Notes: generated from the sequence alone by a model not told the origin. Shown: positions 1-8,983, counted from the stretch's first letter. The stretch is 43,389 nucleotides of DNA from Devosia equisanguinis (GCA_945862355.1 CAMAYR010000005.1:1-43389); one strand, 5' to 3'. Program-made: numbers and translations.

Positions 1-40
1 TCGTGTCGGTGTCCGACTGCACGATCTCGAAGCTTCGCAT
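1..40 (-). CDS. Truncated start of a minus-strand gene running off the left edge
   Basis: The minus strand has an ATG whose first base is at 40, preceded by a good AGGTGA-type ribosome binding site. Thirteen codons are open to the window edge and read MRSFEIVQSDTDT. The gene would lie 67 bases downstream of the membrane coiled-coil gene ending at 108, on the same strand, so the two may be co-transcribed. Too little is visible to name a family, and a chance reading frame cannot be excluded. Confidence 0.35.
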   Translation of the reverse strand, partial: MRSFEIVQSDTDT

Positions 41-107
41 CCCATCACCTGCCGAGTGAGCCGCCCTCGACAAGAGAAATAGCTGATTCGCAAACCAACC
101 CAGACCC

Positions 108-584
108 TTACGCCATCACCACCGGATCGGAGTTACGGAAGCAGGTTAGCTTGTCGACCCGAGTTCGTTCTGCTTTCAGAACTTCATCTTTCCTGTCCAG
201 TTCAATCTTGCTCTGTTCCAATTCTATCTTCTGCGACGAAAGAGATGATTCTAGTCGGCCCACCATTATCGATTTATCGCTGAGTTCCTTTGCGAGTTCG
301 ACTAGTCGATCCTGGGCCCCTTTTGAATGGGTTACGGTTTGACCGTGGAGTTCAACCATATCTTGCTTCGATCGGTACCCAAGATAGAAGCCAATCGCAG
401 TAACAGGAGGGCCGAACACGAGCGCCATGACCTTGAAGAACGCTTCGTTGGGATCGGCCCAGGCTTTCAGGGCATCCTGATTCCACCATGCCACCAGTAT
501 GGCGAGCACCGCCGCAGGCAGCAGAATCTTCCAGTGGCGCTCCGCTCGAGCGAATAAACGGTCAACCAATTTTGCTTTGGCCAC
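108..584 (-). CDS. Membrane-anchored coiled-coil protein of unknown function
   Basis: A 158-residue product if translation starts at the GTG at 584, which follows a purine-rich AGGGGGGGGAG ribosome binding site. The frame stays open to an ATG at 737, but those 51 extra codons are Arg/Ser-rich and lack a convincing binding site, so I prefer the GTG. Two hydrophobic segments lie near residues 18-34 and 47-65. They are followed by a charged, heptad-like coiled coil over about residues 70-150 (ELAKELSDKS..., LEQSKIELDRK). No enzymatic motif is visible. The product ends soon after the coiled coil, so it may be a structural partner, or the N-terminal part of a longer protein cut by a stop. A same-strand gene seems to follow at the window edge. 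Role unknown. Confidence 0.6.
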   Translation of the reverse strand: MAKAKLVDRLFARAERHWKILLPAAVLAILVAWWNQDALKAWADPNEAFFKVMALVFGPPVTAIGFYLGYRSKQDMVELHGQTVTHSKGAQDRLVELAKELSDKSIMVGRLESSLSSQKIELEQSKIELDRKDEVLKAERTRVDKLTCFRNSDPVVMA

Positions 585-730
585 AGCTCCCCCCCCTTTG
601 ATCGTGTCGATGCAGATACTACACAATACTTGCATTACTCGCTGTACAGAATGGCTCGATCGCAACAGCCTCCGGATATTGCTTGCTCGAGCCGGTCTGA
701 CACTATGACTTGACGCCTCGATCCGCGTCG

Positions 731-760
731 TTGACAAGGCGCCCGAGTAGGTCGGCTATA
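731..760 (+). promoter_or_regulatory. Candidate sigma70-type promoter for fabG
   Basis: A perfect TTGACA at 731-736 is followed after 18 bases by GCTATA at 755-760. The predicted transcription start would fall only about 15-18 bases before the fabG ATG, leaving just enough room for the GGGGAAG ribosome binding site at 771-777. The element lies between the divergent coiled-coil gene and fabG. Assigned by pattern only. Confidence 0.4.
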
Positions 761-783
761 CCATCTGAATGGGGAAGCAGCGC

Positions 784-1530
784 ATGTTCGATCTGACAGG
801 CAAGACAGCGCTCGTGACCGGTGCGGCGGGCGGTATCGGGGCTGCCATCGTCAAGGCGCTGCACGGGGCGGGGGCCACAGTGGCGCTGTCGGGCCGGCAG
901 GTCGACAAGCTCGAGGCGCTGGCGGCCGAGCTCGGCTCGCGCGCCGTCGTGGTGCCCTGCGATCTCGCCGACCGGGCACAGGTGTCCAAGCTCGTCGAGG
1001 AAGCGGTGAAGGCGCTGGGCGGTCGCCTCGACATCCTCGTCAACAACGCCGGGTTGACGCGCGACAACCTTTTCATGGTGATGAAGGACGAGCAGTGGGA
1101 CGAGGTGATCGCGGTCAACCTAACCTCCACGTTCATGCTCTGCAGGGCGGCGGCACGCTCGATGCTGCGCAACAAGTCGGGCTACGGGCGGATCATCAAC
1201 ATCGCCTCGGTGTCGGGCGTGTTCGGCAACCCCGGCCAGGGCAACTATGCCGCCTCCAAGGCCGGCATGATCGGCATGACGAAGAGCCTCGCTCGCGAAG
1301 TCGCGAACCGCGGTATCACAGCCAACTGCATTGCGCCTGGCTTCGTGACGACGCCTATGACGGAAGTGCTCAACGACAAGCAGACCGAGGAGATCGCCAA
1401 GATGATCCCCGCCCAGCGTTTCGGTACGCCGGGGGAGATCGGGGCGGGAGCGCTCTATCTCGCCAGCAGCGAGGCAGGTTACATCACCGGCCAGACGCTG
1501 CATATCAACGGCGGGATGGCCATGGTGTAG
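784..1530 (+). CDS. fabG: 3-oxoacyl-[acyl-carrier-protein] reductase FabG
   Basis: NADPH-dependent reduction of 3-oxoacyl-ACP to 3-hydroxyacyl-ACP, the first reductive step of type II fatty-acid elongation in the cytoplasm. The 248-residue product is a classical short-chain dehydrogenase. It has the nucleotide-binding TGAAGGIG at 12-19, NNAG at 87-90, and the catalytic set N112, S142, Y155 and K159 (YAASK). Length is as expected (about 245). I start at the ATG at 784, giving the family-typical MFDLTGKTALVTG, with GGGGAAG at 771-777 as binding site. An in-frame GTG/ATG-like extension to 769 has no better site. acpP and fabF follow on the same strand. fabD, often upstream in related genomes, is absent here and is replaced by a divergent unrelated gene. 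Confidence 0.96.
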   Translation: MFDLTGKTALVTGAAGGIGAAIVKALHGAGATVALSGRQVDKLEALAAELGSRAVVVPCDLADRAQVSKLVEEAVKALGGRLDILVNNAGLTRDNLFMVMKDEQWDEVIAVNLTSTFMLCRAAARSMLRNKSGYGRIINIASVSGVFGNPGQGNYAASKAGMIGMTKSLAREVANRGITANCIAPGFVTTPMTEVLNDKQTEEIAKMIPAQRFGTPGEIGAGALYLASSEAGYITGQTLHINGGMAMV

Positions 1531-1821
1531 CGCCAAGCGTGCGACCAAACGGCCGGAGTTTAGCTGGCTGAGACGGCGTCCACCGCCGCTGGCCAAGGTC
1601 TGGGAAGTGTGTTACGTGCGCCGGGTTTCAGCAAGGGTCTGGGGATAAGTCAGGGGTGTCGCCGCATTGGAATATGGGGCGGCCAGGACTCAGTCTAACG
1701 GCCCAGGCAGCCATCCGGTGGGGCAGCTGGTGCTGCTGGCGCAACGAATGTCGATTTTTCTGCCGGGCAGGGGCAGAGGAAGTAGTCCACCCGAACTTAT
1801 CATGAGGAACGAGGCAATTCG

Positions 1822-2079
1822 ATGAGCGATATCGCTGAGCGCGTGAAGAAGATCGTCGTGACGCATCTGGGCGTCGAGGCGGAAAAGGTCACCGAGAACG
1901 CTTCGTTCATCGACGACCTCGGCGCGGACAGCCTCGACACGGTCGAGCTCGTCATGGCGTTCGAGGAGGAGTTCAAGTGCGAAATTCCCGATGACGCGGC
2001 CGAGCACATCCTGACGGTCGGCAACGCGATCGACTTTCTCGAGAAGAATGCCGGCAGCTCGGCAGCGCAGACGGCCTGA
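1822..2079 (+). CDS. acpP: Acyl carrier protein
   Basis: Carries growing acyl chains on a 4'-phosphopantetheine arm during fatty-acid synthesis. The 85-residue acidic product has the invariant [10 protein letters not shown] motif, with S37 as the phosphopantetheine attachment site. Its four-helix pattern and length are standard for AcpP (78-90 residues). The start ATG at 1822 is preceded by GAGGAACGAGG. The C-terminal tail (GSSAAQTA) is slightly longer than the E. coli form, as is common in alphaproteobacteria. It sits between fabG and fabF, with gaps of about 290 and 264 bases, which leaves room for its own promoter. I could not pick a convincing -35/-10 pair there. Confidence 0.97.
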   Translation: MSDIAERVKKIVVTHLGVEAEKVTENASFIDDLGADSLDTVELVMAFEEEFKCEIPDDAAEHILTVGNAIDFLEKNAGSSAAQTA

Positions 2080-2236
2080 GGCTTGCTGGCTCCGGCGTTA
2101 CTCGAGAGTTTCTGCGGCGAGAGCCGCCGGGGCCGGGGGGGGAGCTGGGACGGGTTCAATCGGGGAGGAGAGGCCGGAGCGGCAGCTTGTGCCGAGCGTG
2201 GCCGTGCACTCCTCCCAACCACGTCGCTCTGTCGTC

Positions 2237-2290
2237 GTATCGTACCTAAGGGGTGCGGGGCGCGGTGGGCCGAGGCAGCACATACGATAC
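2237..2290. repeat. 8-bp inverted repeat between acpP and fabF
   Basis: GTATCGTA at 2237-2244 and its exact reverse complement TACGATAC at 2283-2290 flank a GC-rich 38-base spacer in the acpP-fabF gap. Arms this AT-rich stand out from the surroundings. It could be an operator for a dimeric regulator or a long-loop hairpin separating acpP and fabF expression. Chance occurrence is possible. Confidence 0.3.
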
Positions 2291-2343
2291 ATAGAGGCAT
2301 TGCAGAGTAGCTCCCAAGGCAGGCTGCACTCAGGTTGGCATCC

Positions 2344-3603
2344 ATGAGACGTGTCGTCGTTACGGGCATCGGGCTTGTCACTCCGCTGGGTTGCGGGGTG
2401 GAGGCGACGTGGAGCCGGCTGCTGGAGGGCAAGAGCGGCGCGCGCCGCGTCACCGAGTTCGAGGTGGGGGATCTGTCGTGCCAGATCGCCAGCTTCATTC
2501 CGCGCGGCAAGAAGGCCGACGGGTGCTTCGAGGCCACCGAGTGGATGGAGGCCAAGGAGGTCCGCAAGGTCGACGAATTCATCGTCTATGCGGTGGCGGC
2601 AGCCGATCAGGCGATTGCCGACAGCGGGTTCGTGGCGAAGACGGCCGAGGAGAAGGAGAGCACGGGCGTGCTCATCGGCTCGGGCATCGGTGGGCTGAAC
2701 GGCATCGCGAATACGTCGATATTGCTCAAGGAGCAGGGGCCGCGGCGGGTCAGCCCGTTCTTCATTCCAGGCCGGCTCATCAATCTGGCTGCCGGCTACG
2801 TCTCGATCAAGCATCAGCTCAAAGGGCCCAATCACGCGGTCGTCACGGCCTGCTCGACGGGCGCGCATGCGATCGGCGATGCCGCGCGGCTCGTCGCGCT
2901 GGGGGACGCGGAGGTTATGGTAGCGGGCGGCGCGGAGAGCCCGATCGGGCGCATCGCGCTCGCCGGCTTTGCGGCGTGCCGGGCGCTGTCGACCGGCTTC
3001 AATGACAACCCGACGGCGGCATCGCGGCCGTACGACAAGGATCGTGACGGCTTCGTCATGGGCGAAGGCGCGGGCATCGTCGTGCTCGAATCGTTCGAGC
3101 ACGCCAAAGCGCGCGGCGCGAGGATCTATGCCGAGGTTATCGGCTACGGCATGTCGGGGGATGCCTATCACATCACGGCGCCGGCGGAGGATGGCGACGG
3201 GGCCTACCGCTGCATGCGGATGGCGTTGAAGCGCGCGGGCATCGACGCGAGCGAGATCGACTACGTGAATGCGCACGGCACGTCGACGCCGATGGGTGAC
3301 GAGATCGAGCTGGGCGCGGTCGAGCGGCTGTTTGGAAATTCGGCTGGCAAGCTGATGATGTCATCCACCAAGTCGTCGATCGGGCATCTGCTCGGCGCGG
3401 CCGGTTCGGTGGAGGCGATATTCTCGATCCTTGCGATGCGCGACAACGTGGCGCCGCCGACGCTCAACCTGCACAATCCTTCCGTCGAGACGCCGATCGA
3501 CCTGGTTGCTCATTCGCCGAAGAAGCGCGAGATCAACACAGTGCTGTCGAACTCTTTCGGTTTCGGCGGCACGAACGCTTCTCTGGTGCTGCGCCGGGTT
3601 TGA
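2344..3603 (+). CDS. fabF: 3-oxoacyl-[acyl-carrier-protein] synthase II FabF
   Basis: Condenses malonyl-ACP with acyl-ACP to elongate fatty acids. The 419-residue product has the full KAS II triad: C170 in VVTACSTGAHAIG, H311 in NAHGTSTPMGD, and H348 in SSTKSSIGHLLGAAG. The C-terminal GFGGTNASLVL is also typical. I start at the ATG at 2344 (MRRVVVTGIGLVTPLG), which matches family N-termini. A TTG three codons upstream is possible but less likely. It follows acpP after 264 bases without a gene, and that gap contains an inverted repeat. mltG lies downstream after a 336-base gap, preserving an order frequently seen in Hyphomicrobiales. Confidence 0.97.
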   Translation: MRRVVVTGIGLVTPLGCGVEATWSRLLEGKSGARRVTEFEVGDLSCQIASFIPRGKKADGCFEATEWMEAKEVRKVDEFIVYAVAAADQAIADSGFVAKTAEEKESTGVLIGSGIGGLNGIANTSILLKEQGPRRVSPFFIPGRLINLAAGYVSIKHQLKGPNHAVVTACSTGAHAIGDAARLVALGDAEVMVAGGAESPIGRIALAGFAACRALSTGFNDNPTAASRPYDKDRDGFVMGEGAGIVVLESFEHAKARGARIYAEVIGYGMSGDAYHITAPAEDGDGAYRCMRMALKRAGIDASEIDYVNAHGTSTPMGDEIELGAVERLFGNSAGKLMMSSTKSSIGHLLGAAGSVEAIFSILAMRDNVAPPTLNLHNPSVETPIDLVAHSPKKREINTVLSNSFGFGGTNASLVLRRV

Positions 3604-3939
3604 TCGAGGCTGGTGCAGCCATCTGGCATGGGTCGCAAGATTTGCGCTCTTCGGTTCGTGCGGCTTGTTGGGCCGAGGCTGGCGTTGGGCTTCAGCGGCT
3701 GGGTGCGATGCGACACCCCGCGGGAATTTCGTTCGCCCATTTGAGGCCAGTCGATCGAGCTGGGACGACACCGCGAATCTGCGTAGCTTCGGCTTGTGGA
3801 CGCGACTCGGCATTCTGCCATATTTCAAGGCCAGCGTTATCCCGCCGGCTGCTGCGGGCTGAATTTGACACCGCACGACCTGCGGGTGTCGTAACGATGC
3901 CGTCGAATTAGGCTGCGTCCGGCGTGGCCGGAGAGGGTG
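3604..3939. other. Gene-free 336-base gap between fabF and mltG
   Basis: No reading frame with a ribosome binding site and recognisable composition is present. The only structured element is near 3865-3892. There, TTGACA (3865-3870) is followed by a GACACC-GCA / TGCGGGTGTC imperfect hairpin ending about 50 bases before the mltG start. TTGACA could be a -35 box for mltG, but the matching -10 (near GTCGTA, about 3888) is poor. I see nothing else in this stretch. Confidence 0.4.
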
Positions 3940-5250
3940 ATGAGCAACGAAAGGTCACGATCGGAGCCGGGCTTGGTCACTTCGAGGACCAGCGGTCGGC
4001 CGCAGTTGCCGAGCAGGCTCACGCCGCGCAGTCCGGCCGAGGCTCTGGAGCCGCGACGTGCCCCGGTGCGTCCGCGCAGTCTGCGCGAGCGGCAGCCACC
4101 GCGAAAACTTGGGCCGCGCCGCAGGGCGTTCAACGCATTCCTGACTTTTCTCGCCGTATCGCTTGCCGCGGTCGCCGTCCTGGTTCTGGCTTTCGAGCAC
4201 GAGCTTAACAAGGCGGGGCCGCTGGCGGAGGCCAAGTCGGTCACCATTCGTGATCGCGAGGGCGCCCAGGAGATCGCCAATCGGCTGGAGGGCGAGGGCA
4301 TCGTGCGCAGCGCGCACGTGTTCGTAGCCCACTACCTGCTGCGCTCGGCGATGTCGCAGGGCGAGAAGCAGCGCTTCGTTCTGAAGTCGGGTGAATATCA
4401 GTTCGAGAAGGGCGCCAGCGTCCGTGAGGTGGCCGAAGCGATCGGCAAGGGGCGCTCGATCACGTTCAACATCACCATTCCCGAGGGCCTGACGAGCTGG
4501 CAGATCGTGGAGCGGCTGAAGGCCGATCAGAATCTGACCGGAGAGGTGACGCGGGTGCCTGCCGAAGGCAGCCTGATGCCGGATACCTATCGCGTGCCCA
4601 AGGGCATGTCGCGCACCGCCGTGCTTGAAATCATGCAGGCGGAGCAGCGCCGGTTCATGGAGCGGCTTTGGAGCCAGCGCGCGGAAGGCTTGCCGGTGCG
4701 CACGCCCGAGGAGGCGCTCATCCTGGCGTCGATCGTCGAGAAGGAGACCGGTCGGCGCGACGAGCGGGAACGGGTGGCGGCGGTGTTCGTCAACCGGTTG
4801 CGCAAGAACATGCGGCTGCAATCGGACCCGACCATTCTTTATGGGCTCGCCGGTGGACAGGTGCAGTGGGGCAAGCCGATCACCCGCAGCGACATCAACA
4901 GCCGCACGCCGCACAACACCTATGTGATCGCGGCGCTGCCACCGACGCCGATCTGCAATCCCGGACGGGCCACGATCCAGGCCACGCTGAAGCCGGCGAC
5001 GACGAACGAGATCTTCTTCGTGGCCGACGGCCAGGGCGGCCACATCTTCTCCGAGACGCTCAAGGAGCACAACGCAGCCGTCCAGAACTGGCGCAAGACG
5101 GAAAAGGAGATGCGGGCCCGGCAAGCCGAGCAGCGCCAGCAGGCGGCTGCGGAGGGGGCGGTTCCAGCCCAGGTGCTGGCAGCGGAAGGCGAGGAGCCTG
5201 CGCCTGCGCCGGCCAAGGCGCCGGCCCGCAAAGGCGCCCGGCGCAACTGA
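3940..5250 (+). CDS. mltG: Endolytic murein transglycosylase MltG (YceG-like)
   Basis: Inner-membrane lytic transglycosylase that cleaves nascent peptidoglycan strands and helps set glycan chain length. The 436-residue product has a long Arg/Pro-rich cytoplasmic tail (1-63), one transmembrane helix (about 64-86), then the periplasmic YceG fold. The catalytic glutamate is E267 in ILASIVEKETG, followed by the conserved VAAVFVNRL and QSDPTILYGL segments and SRTPHNTY. The C-terminal about 60 residues are Ala/Pro/Lys/Arg-rich and probably disordered. Start ATG at 3940 follows GGAGAGG; a GTG directly before it is the alternative. In related genomes yicC and gmk often follow; here a molybdenum enzyme does. 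Confidence 0.93.
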   Translation: MSNERSRSEPGLVTSRTSGRPQLPSRLTPRSPAEALEPRRAPVRPRSLRERQPPRKLGPRRRAFNAFLTFLAVSLAAVAVLVLAFEHELNKAGPLAEAKSVTIRDREGAQEIANRLEGEGIVRSAHVFVAHYLLRSAMSQGEKQRFVLKSGEYQFEKGASVREVAEAIGKGRSITFNITIPEGLTSWQIVERLKADQNLTGEVTRVPAEGSLMPDTYRVPKGMSRTAVLEIMQAEQRRFMERLWSQRAEGLPVRTPEEALILASIVEKETGRRDERERVAAVFVNRLRKNMRLQSDPTILYGLAGGQVQWGKPITRSDINSRTPHNTYVIAALPPTPICNPGRATIQATLKPATTNEIFFVADGQGGHIFSETLKEHNAAVQNWRKTEKEMRARQAEQRQQAAAEGAVPAQVLAAEGEEPAPAPAKAPARKGARRN

Positions 5251-5281
5251 GGCGAAGCAGCCCCCACCGCGCTCTCATATC

Positions 5282-5303
5282 GCCGGCAATCGATTTTGCC
5301 GGC
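5282..5303 (+). terminator. Hairpin downstream of mltG, terminator-like without U-tract
   Basis: GCCGGCAA (5282-5289) pairs perfectly with TTGCCGGC (5296-5303) around a 6-base loop, 32 bases after the mltG stop. There is no T-run after it, so intrinsic termination would be weak; it may instead protect the mltG mRNA 3' end. Its position makes it unlikely that the next gene starts inside it. Confidence 0.35.
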
Positions 5304-5448
5304 TATGGCCGCCTCACCCGCGATGGCCGACTTATCCGTGATGTCGGGGTGCGAGATGTCGCGGACCCTGCTGGAGGCTTGGCCTCGGCTCCCCGATGCT
5401 CCTAAAGTGGGGTTGTCTCGTGTGAGGCGAGGTGAGCGGAGGTGGAAC

Positions 5449-7794
5449 TTGGAAGGCTCTTCGGGGAAGGTATTCGGCGAGAGCGTGGTGCGGATCGAGG
5501 ATCGGCCGCTGCTCGTGGGGCAGGCGCGCTTCATCGACGACATCGGTTTTGCGGGAATGTTGCATCTGGCGTTCGTCCGCAGTCAGCACGCGCATGCGCG
5601 CATCGGGGCGGTGGATGCGTCAGGCGCGCTCGCGCTACCAGGGGTTCACGCGGTGTGGACGCTCGATGATCTGAGGCCGCATCTCCAGGACACGCTGATC
5701 CGGACAGCGCTGCCCTCGCCGAGTTTTCGCGAGTCGCGCCATCGCCCGGTGATGGCCGACGGGGAGACGCTTTACGTCGGCGAGCCGGTCGCGGTGGTGG
5801 TGGCCGACGACCGATACGTGGCGGAGGATGCCGCAGCACTGGTGATGATCGACTACGAGGTCCTTCCGGCGGTGGGGGACTGCCTGACGGCGCTCGATGC
5901 GGGAGCGCCCGTCTATCACTCGGATGCGAAGAGCAATCTGGCCGCCGAGTTCAAGATGGATTTCGGCGACGCTGCAAGCGCGTTCGCGGGAGCGCACAAA
6001 ATTCTCGAGGGCACGTTCTCGATGCATCGCGGCGTGGCCCACTCGATGGAGGGGCGCGGGGCGGTCGCGACGTGGGACGAGATCGAGGACCGGCTGACGC
6101 TTTGGTCGTCGACGCAGACGCCGCATGCGGGCAAGAAGCTGTTGTGTGCGCTGCTCGGTCGCGACGACGACAAGGTGCGCGTCGTTACGCCCGAGATAGG
6201 TGGCGGGTTCGGGCCTAAGCTCGTGTTCTACGGCGAGGAGGTGGTGGTGTCGCTCGCAGCCCTCATCCTGAGCCGGCCTGCGAAGTGGATCGAGGATCGA
6301 CGGGAGCATTTCATCTCGACGACCCAGGAGCGCGACGAGATCTGGCAGATGCAGGTCGCGGTCGATGCCGATGCGCATATCATCGGTGTGAAGGGGCGAT
6401 TGCTGCACGACAACGGCGCCTACATGGTGCGCGGCGTCAACGTGCCCTACGGCGCCGGCTCGACGCTGACACTCGCCTATATGGTGCCCGCGCTCGATCT
6501 CGAGATCCTGGCGATCGCGACGAACAAGACGCCGGTGACGCCGATCCGCGGCGCGGGCAAGCCGCAGGGCGTGTTCGTGATGGAGCGCATGATCGATCTC
6601 GTCGCGCGCGAGATGGGTGTCGACCGCGCCGAGGTGCGGCGGCGCAATCTCGTGCCGCGCGAGGCTATCCCTTACGCTACGCCGATGAAGACGCGTGGCG
6701 GCATGCAGGTCGTGCTCGATGCAGGAGATTATCCCGCGTGCCTGCGGGCAGCGCTAGAGCGCTCGGGGTGGCTCGGTTTCGGCGAGCGGCAAAAGGCGGC
6801 GCGGGCGCAAGGCCGCTACATCGGCATCGGCATTGCCAACTACGTCGAGGGTACGGGGCGCGGGCCTTACGAGCCGGTCAGTGTCAAGATCGGCGAGAAC
6901 GGGCGGATCCACGTCGCGTGCGGGGCGGCGGCGATCGGGCAGGGCACGAAGACGATGCTGGCGCAGATCGTCGCCGAGCAGCTCGGTCGGGACATGGGCA
7001 ACATCACCGTCGTTACGGGCGACACGCAGGCGACCGAGCTGGGGCTCGGTACGTTCAACAGCCGGCACGCGGCGATCTCGGGACCCTCGGCGCACGCTGC
7101 AGCACTCGCCGTCAGGAAAAAGGCGCTGACGGCGGCGGCGGCTATGCTCAACGTCGGGGAGCAGGCGCTCGAGATCGAAGGCGGGTACGTCAAGGTGCGC
7201 GGGGAGGCCGACGGCCGCAAGCTGTCGCTCGGTGAGATCGCGGTCGCGGTGGCGGGGTTGCCGGGGTACTTCCTGCCCGGCGGCGTGAGCCCGGGCCTGT
7301 CCGCCACGGAGACCGTCATCATCAACGACATGACTTATTCGAACGGCTCGGCGACGGTTGAGGTCTCGGTCGACATCGAGACGGGGCTGGTCACGGTCGA
7401 GCGCGTCGTGATGGTTCACGACTGCGGCACGGCGATCAATCCGCGGTTGGTGGCCGGCCAGATCATGGGCGGCCTCGCCCACGGCCTCGGCAATGCACTC
7501 TACGAGCGGATGACGTTCGACGAGGCGGCCAATCCGGTCTCCACGACGCTTGCCGAATACCTGCTGGTCGGCTCGACGGAGATGCCGGTGCAAGTCGATC
7601 TGATCGATCTGCCGACCAAGACGCCGCTCAACGAGCTCGGCGTCAAGGGTGTGGGTGAGACAGGTGTGCTGCCGATGGCGGCGGCGGTGGCGTCCGCGAT
7701 CGAGGATGCGCTGTCGCCATTCGGGGCGCGCATCGAGGCGATGCCGGTGTCGCCGCAGGATGTGTTGAAGTGGTGTCGGGCCGGTCTGGGCTGA
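5449..7794 (+). CDS. CoxL-like molybdenum hydroxylase, molybdopterin-binding large subunit
   Basis: Large subunit of the xanthine dehydrogenase/CO dehydrogenase family, which binds molybdopterin cytosine dinucleotide and hydroxylates aldehydes, N-heterocycles or CO. Visible marks are the N-terminal GESVVRIEDRPLLVGQ entry, GGGFGPK near 251, the active-site loop IRGAGK at 366-371, and the C-terminal GVGE with catalytic E737. The loop lacks the AYxCSFR signature of true form I CO dehydrogenase and resembles form II (AYRGAGR-like) enzymes of other or unknown substrates. I chose the TTG at 5449 with GGAGG at 5438-5442, giving 781 residues. The frame is open to 5296, but that extension has no family similarity. 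No FAD (CoxM) or 2Fe-2S (CoxS) subunit gene lies nearby, which is unusual. Confidence 0.85.
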   Translation: MEGSSGKVFGESVVRIEDRPLLVGQARFIDDIGFAGMLHLAFVRSQHAHARIGAVDASGALALPGVHAVWTLDDLRPHLQDTLIRTALPSPSFRESRHRPVMADGETLYVGEPVAVVVADDRYVAEDAAALVMIDYEVLPAVGDCLTALDAGAPVYHSDAKSNLAAEFKMDFGDAASAFAGAHKILEGTFSMHRGVAHSMEGRGAVATWDEIEDRLTLWSSTQTPHAGKKLLCALLGRDDDKVRVVTPEIGGGFGPKLVFYGEEVVVSLAALILSRPAKWIEDRREHFISTTQERDEIWQMQVAVDADAHIIGVKGRLLHDNGAYMVRGVNVPYGAGSTLTLAYMVPALDLEILAIATNKTPVTPIRGAGKPQGVFVMERMIDLVAREMGVDRAEVRRRNLVPREAIPYATPMKTRGGMQVVLDAGDYPACLRAALERSGWLGFGERQKAARAQGRYIGIGIANYVEGTGRGPYEPVSVKIGENGRIHVACGAAAIGQGTKTMLAQIVAEQLGRDMGNITVVTGDTQATELGLGTFNSRHAAISGPSAHAAALAVRKKALTAAAAMLNVGEQALEIEGGYVKVRGEADGRKLSLGEIAVAVAGLPGYFLPGGVSPGLSATETVIINDMTYSNGSATVEVSVDIETGLVTVERVVMVHDCGTAINPRLVAGQIMGGLAHGLGNALYERMTFDEAANPVSTTLAEYLLVGSTEMPVQVDLIDLPTKTPLNELGVKGVGETGVLPMAAAVASAIEDALSPFGARIEAMPVSPQDVLKWCRAGLG

Positions 7795-7886
7795 CATCTG
7801 GATAATTCGCTGAGGCCTGCAGCTGCCGAGCGTGCGGGCCGAGCTTGGTGCCAGGACTTTCGGTGCCGGCATTTTCTGGAGGAACT

Positions 7887-8933
7887 ATGACCACACGCAT
7901 CACCATCAAGCGGCCGGACGACTGGCATCTGCATATTCGCGATCATGACATGATGCGCGCATGTCTGCCCTATACGGCGCGCGTGTTCGGGCGTGCGATC
8001 TGCATGCCGAACCTGATCCCGCCGGTGCGGACCATGGCCGACGGCGTCGCTTACCGCGAGCGCATTCTGGCGGCGTTGCCGAAGGGCTCGAAATTCAAGC
8101 CGCTGATCACCTGCTACCTGACCGACGACACCGACCCCGACGATGTCGAACGCGGCCATCGCGAGGGCGTGTTCACGGCGGTGAAGATGTATCCCGCGAA
8201 CGCGACGACGAACTCGGCCGCCGGCGTGACGGACTATGCCAAGATCGAGCGCGTGCTCGCGCGCATGGAGAAGATCGGGATGCGCTTCCTCATTCACTGC
8301 GAGGAGGTGCGGCCCGACGTCGACGTGTTCGATCGCGAGGCGCGCTTCATCGAGGACCGGCTGATCCCGATGACCAGGAAGTTTCCCGGTCTCAGGATTG
8401 TCCACGAGCATCTCTCGTCGAAGTTCGGCGTCGATTACGTGCGCTCGGCAGCACCGCAGGTGGGGGCGTCGATCACCCCCTATCATCTCGAGCTCAACCG
8501 CACGGACTGGCTCGGCCACGGTAATCGGCCGTACATGTACGTCGCGCCGGTCATCAAGCGTGAGGCCGACCGGCTGGCGCTGCGCGATGCGGCGACGTCG
8601 GGAGAGGCGTGCTTCTTCCTCGGCACGGATTCGGCACCCCATCCGATCGCGAGGAAGCTCGCCCAGGTCGGCATCCCCGGCATCTTCAATGCGCCGTGCG
8701 CGATGGAGACCTACGCGAAGGTGTTCGAGGAGGAGGGCAAGCTCGATAAGCTCGAAGCGTTCGCCTCGCTCAACGGCCCGAAGCATTACGGCCTGCATCC
8801 GAACGCGGACACCATCACGCTGGAGAAGCGGTCCTGGACGGTTCCAGTCGCCATGAAGGTCGAGGGGCTCGACGAGCTTGCCATGATCTACAAGGGTGGC
8901 GAAACCATCGCGTGGCAGGTGGTGGAGTGCTGA
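7887..8933 (+). CDS. pyrC: Dihydroorotase PyrC (class II)
   Basis: Reversible cyclisation of N-carbamoyl-L-aspartate to dihydroorotate, the third step of UMP synthesis. The 348-residue product matches the E. coli-type enzyme in length and in every metal ligand: H14 and H16 (WHLHIRD), carbamylated K100 (VKMYPANATTNS), H137 (LIHCEE), H175 (VHEHLSSK) and D248 (LGTDSAPH). These sit at a constant offset of two from the E. coli residues. Start ATG at 7887 has CTGGAGGAA just upstream. It lies 92 bases after the Mo-hydroxylase gene on the same strand, and PyrK-like and PyrD genes follow at 11.8-13.7 kb. A role in heterocycle breakdown rather than synthesis cannot be excluded from context. Confidence 0.95.
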   Translation: MTTRITIKRPDDWHLHIRDHDMMRACLPYTARVFGRAICMPNLIPPVRTMADGVAYRERILAALPKGSKFKPLITCYLTDDTDPDDVERGHREGVFTAVKMYPANATTNSAAGVTDYAKIERVLARMEKIGMRFLIHCEEVRPDVDVFDREARFIEDRLIPMTRKFPGLRIVHEHLSSKFGVDYVRSAAPQVGASITPYHLELNRTDWLGHGNRPYMYVAPVIKREADRLALRDAATSGEACFFLGTDSAPHPIARKLAQVGIPGIFNAPCAMETYAKVFEEEGKLDKLEAFASLNGPKHYGLHPNADTITLEKRSWTVPVAMKVEGLDELAMIYKGGETIAWQVVEC

Positions 8934-8983
8934 GGAGGGGCGTGCGCGCCACGGGCTGCATGCCCTCGGCCCCGCCCCCGGCT

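Noticed and set aside
2098-3276. 392-codon minus-strand frame opposite fabF
   Set aside because: Antisense shadow; fabF has its full catalytic triad on the plus strand.
5449-7794. True aerobic CO dehydrogenase CoxL
   Set aside because: It lacks the AYxCSFR active-site loop and the coxM/coxS genes.
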